Notes: generated by a model from the letters alone, not told the origin. A stretch of 13,337 nucleotides of DNA from Candidatus Parcubacteria bacterium (GCA_014379165.1 JACMMG010000060.1:1-13337); one strand, 5' to 3'. Numbered from the stretch's first letter, positions 7,410 through 12,262 are shown. Program-made: numbers and translations.

Positions 7410-7544
7410 ATGTATGCTCTTAACACATTCTTCCGAGTTATCCGTTTTATTTCTAACACTTTCATCGGTCTTGCTGTTGGTTGGATTTTGGGGACTTTAT
7501 ATCCGGTCCAAGGAGTGATTAATCTAATTAAATCTAGTATATGA
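7410..7544 (+). CDS. Small phage membrane peptide (44 residues)
   Basis: Starts two bases after the pVI-like gene and overlaps the Zot gene by four bases (ATGA), so it is almost certainly translated. It has one hydrophobic segment in the middle (FIGLAVGWILGTLYPV), flanked by a basic N-terminal part (FRVIRF). Function unknown. It could be a small virion protein, or it could supply the membrane part that the following Zot protein lacks. The tight coupling with Zot favours an assembly role, as an inference. Confidence 0.7.
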   Translation: MYALNTFFRVIRFISNTFIGLAVGWILGTLYPVQGVINLIKSSI

Positions 7545-8302
7545 AAGTTATTTTCTCGGGTCTTGAATCGTCAGGTAAATCTCTCAAGCTAGCAATGCTT
7601 GTTACAGACTTAGCATATCGTAACTGTAAATGGTATGAAAAACAGTTAAATGATTGGGAAAGATTAGGACAAATAAAATATGAAAAAAAGTATGGGGAGG
7701 GTGCAAGACCAGCTCCACGCCCCATATGGAGTAATTTGAAATTTTCTGATCCTTTTGAAAAGTATTGTAAAGAAGAATTAGGGATTCCTATTTTTTACTG
7801 GTCAAATTTATCTGAACTCATTGAAATACAAAATGCCGATGTTATATGTGATGAAGTTGGAAATTACTTTGACGCAAGAATGTGGGAGCAACTTACTATG
7901 GATGTTAGAAGGTGGCTTACCCAAGGTGCCAAAATGGGAATCGAATTCTATGGATCAGCTCAGGATTTTGCACAGGTTGATAAAGCCTTTAGACGTCTTG
8001 TCAATCACCTCTTACATATACGAAAAATTGTCGGGTCCCGAAGACCTTCTGCTACAAAGCCTCCAGTTCAGTTTGTATGGGGATTTTGTATGGTTACAGA
8101 ATTAGATCCTCAAGGTTATGACGAGGATAGTAATAAATTTGCCAATGTAAATATTCTTAATTTTAGATTATTTACGATTCGTAAACACTACACTCAAATA
8201 TTCGATACCTTACAGAAAATTAAACGGTCTGCCCCTCCCCCACTTATAAAGGAAGTTCGTGTTTGTTTAGAAGATGGTTATAAGCGAGTTAGATATTATT
8301 AA
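7541..8302 (+). CDS. Zot/pI-like phage assembly ATPase
   Basis: 253-residue P-loop ATPase, the hallmark inovirus morphogenesis protein that drives extrusion of phage through the membrane. Walker A is GLESSGKS (residues ~7-14). Walker B is ADVICDEVGNYFD (~103-115). The Zot-type segment GSAQDFAQVDKAFRRLVN follows around residues 140-158, and HYTQIFDTLQKI near residue 220 resembles the tyrosine-containing end of the ATPase domain. The C-terminus (KEVRVCLEDGYKRVRYY) contains no transmembrane helix. Ff pI and classical Zot continue into a membrane helix and a periplasmic part, so this copy is the cytoplasmic module only. The start overlaps the preceding peptide gene by four bases. Confidence 0.88.
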   Translation: MKVIFSGLESSGKSLKLAMLVTDLAYRNCKWYEKQLNDWERLGQIKYEKKYGEGARPAPRPIWSNLKFSDPFEKYCKEELGIPIFYWSNLSELIEIQNADVICDEVGNYFDARMWEQLTMDVRRWLTQGAKMGIEFYGSAQDFAQVDKAFRRLVNHLLHIRKIVGSRRPSATKPPVQFVWGFCMVTELDPQGYDEDSNKFANVNILNFRLFTIRKHYTQIFDTLQKIKRSAPPPLIKEVRVCLEDGYKRVRYY

Positions 8303-8303
8303 A

Positions 8304-8933
8304 ATGAAAACACTTTTAGAACATAAACTTCTTTGGATTACTGCTTTTGTTTTGATATTTACAATTTGTTTTATATTACCTGCAAGAGCTTCTGCTGCTT
8401 CATACAATGTAGTTTGTTCTGATACTTATACCCTGATTGGTGTTTCATGTACTGGTGATGGAAGTATTACCGGTTGGAGTACTGGTGGTACAGCCGTATT
8501 TTCTGACCAAGCGGTAGATAACTTCCCTCTCCCTACAACACCAACAACTTATTATTTTACAATGACCCTCAGTGGAACTGGTGGACCCGTTGAATATGGT
8601 GGTACTTGTAATGCTAACGAACCAACTCATGAATCTACATCAGTTTCGGTGGAAGAACATTCGTTCTCTACATCCGGAGGGGCAAATAGCGTCTGTAATT
8701 TCTTTATTTATAATGATGCCGATTTTTCTGGGGATATTCTTGATATATGTATTGACGATGACGGGACTAGTTGTACTGCAGAGGATCCACCTCCTGACGA
8801 AGAAGCTACAACAACAGCTTCAACGACTACGATAGTTTTGAACAACGATAACCAAGATTTGTTTAATGGAATAATATTGTTCTTTTTGAGTTTTGGCTTT
8901 ATTGTTTGGAATTTTAGAAGTAATCGTAAATAG
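8304..8933 (+). CDS. Secreted, membrane-anchored Cys-rich phage protein (second spike candidate)
   Basis: 209-residue protein with a signal peptide (hydrophobic ITAFVLIFTICFIL, then ARASA). The ectodomain of about 140 residues has six Cys (VVC, VSC, GTC, VCN, DIC, TSC), enough for three disulfides. An acidic Pro/Thr linker (DPPPDEEATTTASTTT) and a C-terminal membrane helix follow (LFNGIILFFLSFGFIVWNF), with a basic RSNRK end. Topology is that of a virion protein assembled in the membrane and exposed outside. It starts one base after the Zot stop. Not recognised as a named family. It may be an attachment or tip protein acting with the larger 5832-7133 protein. Confidence 0.75.
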   Translation: MKTLLEHKLLWITAFVLIFTICFILPARASAASYNVVCSDTYTLIGVSCTGDGSITGWSTGGTAVFSDQAVDNFPLPTTPTTYYFTMTLSGTGGPVEYGGTCNANEPTHESTSVSVEEHSFSTSGGANSVCNFFIYNDADFSGDILDICIDDDGTSCTAEDPPPDEEATTTASTTTIVLNNDNQDLFNGIILFFLSFGFIVWNFRSNRK

Positions 8934-8935
8934 AT

Positions 8936-9043
8936 ATGGAAACTGGTATAGCGCAAATGATATCGACGTATTGGGTCTTGTTTACTTTTTCATTAATGGT
9001 CCCCATGTGGTGTGCATGGATGGTTAAGAAATTATTATCATGA
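8936..9043 (+). CDS. Tiny phage membrane protein (35 residues)
   Basis: Too short for routine gene calling. It starts two bases after the previous stop and overlaps the next start by four bases (ATGA). It has a single hydrophobic stretch (YWVLFTFSLMVPMWCAWMV) and a basic end (KKLLS). Size and form resemble Ff pVII/pIX (32-33 residues), which cap the leading tip; this parallel is inference only. Confidence 0.6.
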   Translation: METGIAQMISTYWVLFTFSLMVPMWCAWMVKKLLS

Positions 9044-9144
9044 CAGTCTACGAAGCATTGAATTTCTTTTTTTGGATGACGGCTATGGGTGTGTCAGCAG
9101 GTTTTATGTGGTCTGTACTTTTTCATTGGTTTACGATAGATTAG
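9040..9144 (+). CDS. Tiny phage membrane protein (34 residues)
   Basis: Begins inside the stop of the previous gene (ATGA overlap). It is one hydrophobic helix rich in aromatic residues (FFFWMTAMGVSAGFMWSVLF), with few charges. Paired with the preceding 35-residue protein, it is reminiscent of the pVII/pIX pair of filamentous phages. No Shine-Dalgarno; expression probably depends on coupling. Confidence 0.6.
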   Translation: MTVYEALNFFFWMTAMGVSAGFMWSVLFHWFTID

Positions 9145-9150
9145 TTCCCA

Positions 9151-9360
9151 ATGATATATAAGTCTTTAGTTGTCTTTTTATTGGCAACAGGTGTAATGTT
9201 TTTGGGACTTATATGGTGGCAATATCGTGAGAATACACGAATGCCAACACAAGAAGAAATTAGTCAAGCCTTTGGCCAAGAGTACTCGGCCGGCTCCCCT
9301 ACCGGCCAGAATAGCTCTAAATCTTTCTTATCTAACTTGTTCCAAGACCCTAGGAGATAA
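9151..9360 (+). CDS. Small phage membrane protein (69 residues)
   Basis: One N-terminal membrane helix (residues ~5-24, VVFLLATGVMFLGLIWW), then a hydrophilic region of 45 residues (QEEISQAFGQEYSAGSPTGQ) ending in PRR. Starts six bases after the preceding stop. Its last 33 bases overlap the 3' end of the opposing gene 9328-9633. No known family recognised. It could be a minor virion or assembly protein. Confidence 0.65.
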   Translation: MIYKSLVVFLLATGVMFLGLIWWQYRENTRMPTQEEISQAFGQEYSAGSPTGQNSSKSFLSNLFQDPRR

Positions 9361-9633
9361 ACAAGGGTATTTCCTCGCTTTAAAATAGCGTAGGAAGCAT
9401 CTAATTGCTCGAGTTGAGTCTAGCATCGGGTATTTAGATCCTTCTGACCAAATCTTTTCTCTGAATCTTAATATTTCAATTTGGGTGATATTCTCGACTG
9501 TCTCAAATCGAGAATATCGTGCGAACTTATTTAGCCACTCTTTATCTATTTCTGCTACTATTGGTGAATCTTTTTTCTTCCATTCGTAATATTCCTCGAT
9601 TTGATTATCGAGATTTGTTCTTTGGAACCACAT
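9328..9633 (-). CDS. Stand-alone tyrosine-recombinase N-terminal (SAM-like, core-binding) domain protein
   Basis: 101-residue soluble protein, the only minus-strand gene in the prophage. Residues ~25-95 follow the four-helix core-binding domain of XerC/XerD-type integrases: SPIVAEIDKEWLNKFARYS, then ENITQIEILRFREKI, then STRAIRCFLRYFKARKY. The catalytic domain with Arg, His and Tyr residues is entirely absent, and the opposite strand beyond the stop is a phage gene, so it is not simply cut by a frameshift. Since the element seems to integrate at a dif-like site, a small DNA-binding partner or inhibitor of host Xer proteins, or a lysogeny regulator, is plausible. Resemblance is by eye and should be tested by profile search. 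Confidence 0.6.
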   Translation of the reverse strand: MWFQRTNLDNQIEEYYEWKKKDSPIVAEIDKEWLNKFARYSRFETVENITQIEILRFREKIWSEGSKYPMLDSTRAIRCFLRYFKARKYPCLSPRVLEQVR

Positions 9634-9640
9634 TAATTTG

Positions 9641-9669
9641 ACATTATTAATAAGTTATTCTTTTTTCAA
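9641..9669 (-). promoter_or_regulatory. Sigma-70 type promoter for the minus-strand phage gene
   Basis: Read on the minus strand: -35 TTGAAA (9669-9664), 17-base spacer, -10 TAATGT (9646-9641), then seven bases to the ATG at 9633. The predicted start of transcription coincides with or abuts the ATG, giving a leaderless mRNA. The -35 lies partly inside the terminator hairpin of the opposing phage genes. Confidence 0.55.
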
Positions 9670-9702
9670 AGTGCCTATGCTTAGCCAGGAGGCACTTTTG
9701 AA
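9668..9702 (+). terminator. Rho-independent terminator of the phage structural genes
   Basis: Perfect 9-base stem AAAGTGCCT (9668-9676) with AGGCACTTT (9690-9698), a 13-base loop and a short T run. It lies beyond the opposing gene, so plus-strand transcripts would read antisense through that gene before stopping. Confidence 0.65.
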
Positions 9703-9752
9703 TAAAAGAAATTTCTATTTTTGTCAAATAAAGATCTCTATTGTGTATGTTA

Positions 9753-9790
9753 TAACCCCCGCAGGCGCTTGCGCCCGCGGGGGTTACGTT
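9753..9790 (+). terminator. GC-rich stem-loop with T run; second terminator or phage origin element
   Basis: TAACCCCCGC then GGCGC pairs with GCC and GCGGGGGTTA across a small loop (9753-9786), with one unpaired base on each side. CGTTTT follows. It is much stronger than needed for termination and lies in the non-coding part of the circular phage genome, so a role as packaging or complementary-strand origin hairpin is also possible. Confidence 0.6.
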
Positions 9791-9800
9791 TTCCACTGTC

Positions 9801-9821
9801 TTATCCACATATTTCTATGTG
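9801..9821 (+). promoter_or_regulatory. Perfect DnaA-box consensus overlapping a small hairpin
   Basis: TTATCCACA (9801-9809) equals the consensus DnaA box. CACATA (9806-9811) pairs with TATGTG (9816-9821) around TTTC. It lies 15 bases before the right attachment repeat. A single 9-base match can occur by chance, but its place in the phage intergenic region makes an origin function worth considering. Confidence 0.4.
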
Positions 9822-9824
9822 TTA

Positions 9825-9852
9825 AGTCCTTCCCATATACCTTTTGCGACGT
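9825..9852 (+). other. Right attachment site (attR), dif-like hybrid
   Basis: Centre TATACC (9836-9841) and right arm TTTTGCGACGT (9842-9852) match the left site, while the left arm is replaced by AGTCCTTCCCA, which has no dif character. The 16 bases 9835-9850 are identical to 4860-4875. The uninterrupted host site would therefore be left arm GGGTCGCACAA, centre TATACC and right arm TTTTGCGACGT, and the phage site would have one degenerate arm, as in XerC/XerD-exploiting filamentous phages. Confidence 0.7.
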
Positions 9853-9901
9853 ATAATCCCTTAAGTACTAAGGGAAGCGGTCTTATACATCGCAAAAGGT
9901 A
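9838..9901. repeat. 19-base imperfect inverted repeat beside the attachment site, with inner hairpin
   Basis: Bases 9838-9856 (TACCTTTTGCGACGTATAA) match the reverse complement of 9883-9901 at 18 of 19 positions. Inside lies the perfect stem TCCCTTA/TAAGGGA (9857-9875). The inverted copy repeats the centre end and right arm of the dif-like site in opposite direction. Confidence 0.75.
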
Positions 9902-10150
9902 GTCAGACATTTTCCGACGCGTCCCCTGCTGGCAAGCATCGGAAAATGCTGCCAATAACTCTGGGCTCAAAACGAATAAAACGTATCCCCCGAACTGTTG
10001 CAGTCATTTATATGATCAGTTTTCTTGAAGTCTTAAATTTGCTTGAGCAAGCCGATTCAGTATCGTGTGGTATGACGTTGGGGTTGATCCGAAGTTTCTA
10101 AAAAAATCTCGGCAAAATAGGGGACCCACTTCCCCACTCAATAACAAAAT
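9853..10150. other. Non-coding chromosomal stretch right of the prophage
   Basis: About 300 bases with no supported gene. Apart from the inverted repeat at 9838-9901, it contains a perfect 10-base inverted repeat, CATTTTCCGA (9908-9917) and TCGGAAAATG (9939-9948), around a 21-base spacer. No RNA gene was recognised. Confidence 0.5.
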
Positions 10151-10170
10151 CGCGCCGGAAAATCGGCGCG
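10143..10170 (-). terminator. Rho-independent terminator of the 10196-10627 gene
   Basis: Perfect 7-base stem CGCGCCG (10151-10157) with CGGCGCG (10164-10170). Read on the minus strand it is followed by ATTTTGTTATTG. Confidence 0.7.
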
Positions 10171-10195
10171 TAGATAGGCACTAGATGCCAGTAAA

Positions 10196-10627
10196 TTATT
10201 TCTTTCGGCTCGCCTCCTGCTTTTCCCACAATTCCTTGTGGTAATCGTGCATTGCTTGTCTCACGACCTGCTTAAAGGAGGAAGCCCCAAGTACGCGGAT
10301 CAGATCATAGCGCCATATAGCTTCCCCCACGATGGGAATGATCACGTCCGCGTTGGCAGGCATCCATTTTGGCATCCGCATAGGACGGACGTTTTCGATC
10401 GGTGCGAGACCACCCCGCACCAATGCAAACATGTCCGCATCCTTGTATTTCGGCACCCTGATGCCGTGGCGTTTGCCAAGTCTCCGGATAGCGGTAAAGA
10501 CGACCTCATCGCCAGTCGCCTTCTTGGCGGCAACTCGCAGATCTTCGAGCGTCTTTCTGCCCTCTGCGGTCAACTGGATCTTCAACAAGGCAAACCGGAT
10601 TTTCTTTGTTTTGCCTGACTTTTTCAT
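10196..10627 (-). CDS. Hypothetical basic protein, ribbon-helix-helix-like pattern
   Basis: 143-residue soluble, strongly basic protein without membrane segments. Residues ~8-50 read as a beta-strand then two helices (RFALLKIQLTAEGRKTLEDL, then DEVVFTAIRRLGKRHG), the pattern of MetJ/Arc-type DNA-binding domains. A second strand-helix-helix-like block occurs near the C-terminus (ADVIIPIVGEAIWRYDLIR, then SSFKQVVRQAMHDY). Function unknown; a small transcription factor is possible. The ATG at 10627 is chosen over the in-frame GTG at 10639 because GGGGAGA lies four bases upstream, one of the best Shine-Dalgarno sequences in the window. It is a single-gene unit with its own terminator. Confidence 0.6.
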   Translation of the reverse strand: MKKSGKTKKIRFALLKIQLTAEGRKTLEDLRVAAKKATGDEVVFTAIRRLGKRHGIRVPKYKDADMFALVRGGLAPIENVRPMRMPKWMPANADVIIPIVGEAIWRYDLIRVLGASSFKQVVRQAMHDYHKELWEKQEASRKK

Positions 10628-10705
10628 GGCTCTCCCCACGAATTGCTCTAATCTGCCGAGTACACTACTCCTTTATAAACCATCACACAAGCCGTTCCAC
10701 CACAT

Positions 10706-10797
10706 AACAAAACCGCCCGGCTAAAACAAAACACCCTCCAATTGGAGGGTGTTTTGTTCGCCCGATCAGTCTTACTGATTTAGGGGGCGGTTTTGTT
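10706..10797 (-). terminator. Nested inverted repeats: large terminator structure after the lysozyme-like gene
   Basis: Outer arms 10706-10718 and 10785-10797 are perfectly complementary (13 bases, AACAAAACCGCCC). They enclose a perfect 34-base palindrome (10725-10758, core ACACCCTCCAATTGGAGGGT) and a smaller hairpin ATCAGT/ACTGAT (10764-10778). Read on the minus strand, the inner palindrome is followed by GTTTTGTTTT and the outer one by GGTTTTGTTAT, so either can terminate the 10803-11240 transcript. The plus-strand reading also ends in T runs. Confidence 0.75.
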
Positions 10798-10802
10798 TTT
10801 GA

Positions 10803-11240
10803 TTACTTGTTTATCGCTACAATGGCTAGAGTCTTTGAGGTGGTGTCGGTTTTGCTCCAACATGCCTTTGAGCTGTTCCAGGGCTTAGTACCCTTCTCCT
10901 CATAGAGGTGACGAGCATACGCTGCGTTACCTTCGATGGTCATGATGTTTATATTGAGGTTCTCATCGGCAGATTCCTGGTGAATCGAGGCCATGATCTG
11001 AAATACTCCTACCGCAGTACTGTTGGGATTTTTAAGAACGTTACCGTTCTTATCAAATTGCCTAAAGTGAGATTCACAGCCGGCAATGGCAACCATGACA
11101 GGAATGTCGACAAAATAGTCGCGAGTATATTCTTCAACGGTTTGTGCCTTGGGCATAAAGTCTGAAGAGATAGTTGTTTGCAAAGAACTTCCACCTAAGG
11201 CCGCAGAGACTGCCAGAGCGAGACCAAGAGTGAAATGCAT
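10803..11240 (-). CDS. Secreted lysozyme-like / lytic transglycosylase-like protein
   Basis: 145-residue exported protein. The N-terminus MHFTLGLALAVSAALGGSS is a short signal peptide. The rest is a small lysozyme-fold domain: VAIAGCESHFRQFDKNG carries the catalytic Glu (CES), then NSTAVGVFQI with the conserved Gly and Phe-Gln-Ile of SLT-type enzymes, then NAAYARHLYEEKGTKPW and the closing Trp/Cys region. It would cut peptidoglycan glycan strands at the cell surface. Tiny enzymes with this CESxxRQFD motif are typical of Patescibacteria. It is smaller than most transglycosylases, but the core motifs are intact. Confidence 0.82.
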   Translation of the reverse strand: MHFTLGLALAVSAALGGSSLQTTISSDFMPKAQTVEEYTRDYFVDIPVMVAIAGCESHFRQFDKNGNVLKNPNSTAVGVFQIMASIHQESADENLNINIMTIEGNAAYARHLYEEKGTKPWNSSKACWSKTDTTSKTLAIVAINK

Positions 11241-11311
11241 AAATGAATGTTCATATACCTAATTAGCTGATTTCCCCTATAAGCGTCCATAGGGACCCCT
11301 ATAGCTGAAAT

Positions 11312-11337
11312 AAAAACGCCCCGGTTCGACGCCGGAG
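11312..11337 (-). terminator. Hairpin with U run, minus-strand reading
   Basis: On the minus strand CTCCGG (11337-11332) pairs with CCGGGG (11324-11319), with one wobble, followed by CG and TTTTT. It would end transcripts coming from the 11453-12223 gene. It lies right at the predicted start point of the promoter at 11346-11375, so an attenuator is an alternative. Confidence 0.5.
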
Positions 11338-11345
11338 ATAAGATA

Positions 11346-11375
11346 ATGATAGCACACTTTTGTCAATAGAGTCAA
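11346..11375 (-). promoter_or_regulatory. Promoter candidate upstream of the lysozyme-like gene
   Basis: Minus strand: -35 TTGACT (11375-11370), 18-base spacer ending in TGC, -10 TATCAT (11351-11346), an extended -10. A second perfect TTGACA (11366-11361) lies between them. Predicted start is near 11339, about 100 bases before the ATG at 11240. Confidence 0.5.
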
Positions 11376-11403
11376 TCAAACCCCTTGACAAAAAATAAGG
11401 TCG

Positions 11404-11425
11404 TTTTAAGCCCTTAAAATAAGGG
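11404..11425. repeat. AT-rich inverted repeats, possible operator
   Basis: TTTTAAG (11404-11410) pairs with CTTAAAA (11413-11419) across two bases, and overlapping it CCCTTA (11411-11416) pairs with TAAGGG (11420-11425). They lie between the PsbP-like gene and the lysozyme promoter. Function unknown. Confidence 0.4.
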
Positions 11426-11452
11426 GATATTTCATTAAAAAAACATCTAGCT

Positions 11453-12223
11453 TTAATTAGAGGGGCGGAATGATAAAACGCTTTCCTTTACGGAATACTG
11501 ATCCCATTCTTCTTCTCTTCCTATTCCAAGTACTAAGAAAGCCTCTTCCTCACTGCCTAATTTTTTAGGAGTATAAAAATGGACAGTACGATATTTAGTA
11601 CCATCTTGATCTACTTTAGCTAATTCAATCATTCTTCCCTGCATTCCATTGGGAAGTATTATTTTCTGGTCTGCGACCAAGGTGATTTTAGATTTAGTAA
11701 GTGTTATGCCTTGTAAGGCTAAGTCCACAAAATTATTCAGATTAGAACCATAGGGAATGAGGGAAACAGATTCCACAGTTATACCACCGTGCAAAAAGAG
11801 TGACCCGTCAGCGGTACCACTATTAGTAAAAACTACATACATTGTATTACCTGTATTTGGATCTTTTTTCACCTCTTCTCCTACTAACCACCCTTCTGCA
11901 GGTATTTGAATTTGGAACCCATTTTTATTGGCATAGGTAGTAAATTGTTGGGATGAAGAAGTAGAGATAGCAAGAGGAGTTGTAGTACTTGCCACTAATA
12001 AAGTCGCGAGACTGGGTGTTTGATTATCTGCGGAGGCGTCCTCCGAAAGCAAGGGAGTATCTTGCTTAGCAGAATACAAGAAAAAACCAATCCCAGCCGA
12101 AACCACTATTACCAAAGACCCCAGCAAGACAAAAGTTCCGAGGAGATACTTATTAGTCCATTTTCCATTAGATACCGCGGATACCGTAACTTCATTTACG
12201 GGTTGCTCTGGAGTGGGTGGCAT
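11453..12223 (-). CDS. Membrane-anchored extracytoplasmic protein with PsbP/Mog1-like domain
   Basis: 256 residues. A cytoplasmic N-terminus of ~25 residues (MPPTPEQPVNEV...) precedes one membrane helix at about 26-50 (LLGTFVLLGSLVIVVSAGIG). A Ser/Thr-rich linker to about residue 95 and a globular outer domain follow. The domain opens with NGFQIQIPAEGWLVGEE and closes with EEEAFLVLGIGREEEWDQYS and VLSFRPSN, the strand order typical of PsbP/Mog1-like folds (GF-x-I-x-x-P-x-GW start; EW-x-x-Y and final S-F strand). Function unknown. Its promoter is an extended -10 eight bases from the ATG. The fold call is tentative; the topology is firm. Confidence 0.65.
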   Translation of the reverse strand: MPPTPEQPVNEVTVSAVSNGKWTNKYLLGTFVLLGSLVIVVSAGIGFFLYSAKQDTPLLSEDASADNQTPSLATLLVASTTTPLAISTSSSQQFTTYANKNGFQIQIPAEGWLVGEEVKKDPNTGNTMYVVFTNSGTADGSLFLHGGITVESVSLIPYGSNLNNFVDLALQGITLTKSKITLVADQKIILPNGMQGRMIELAKVDQDGTKYRTVHFYTPKKLGSEEEAFLVLGIGREEEWDQYSVKESVLSFRPSN

Positions 12224-12231
12224 GTATCAAA

Positions 12232-12240
12232 ATGATAGCA
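12232..12240 (-). promoter_or_regulatory. Extended -10 promoter (TGC TATCAT) of the PsbP-like gene
   Basis: On the minus strand TGC then TATCAT (12237-12232) sits eight bases before the ATG at 12223. The 11-base string GTGCTATCATT also occurs at the promoter near 11346. No clear -35. A leaderless or nearly leaderless transcript is expected. Confidence 0.5.
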
Positions 12241-12262
12241 CTAAAATTCTATTGAACAGCAG

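Larger units (their letters stand above)
4860..9850 (+). mobile_element. Integrated filamentous phage (inovirus) prophage
   Basis: The element is bounded by identical 16-base copies of ATATACCTTTTGCGAC at 4860-4875 and 9835-9850, giving a unit of 4975 bases, a normal inovirus size. Gene order follows the Ff/CTX plan: ssDNA-binding protein, major coat, adsorption-like protein, pVI-like protein, Zot/pI ATPase, then further virion-like small membrane proteins. The structural genes run on one strand, and one minus-strand gene lies at the end. The spike-type genes are far more AT-rich than the host flanks. There is no integrase catalytic domain, so host XerC/XerD recombinases probably integrate it. 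No Rep, transposase or secretin gene is recognised. Confidence 0.88.

Noticed and set aside
9638..9856. Plus-strand 72-codon open frame
   Set aside because: It runs through two terminator-like hairpins, the DnaA box and the attachment site, and its composition is unlike a protein.
10238..10724. Plus-strand open frames opposite the 10196-10627 gene
   Set aside because: They are antisense shadows of a gene with a clear Shine-Dalgarno and terminator; one even runs into the terminator region.
11319..11337. tRNA T-arm (GGTTCGA) suggesting a tRNA or tmRNA fragment
   Set aside because: No acceptor, D or anticodon arms fit around it; the bases are better explained by a terminator hairpin on the minus strand.
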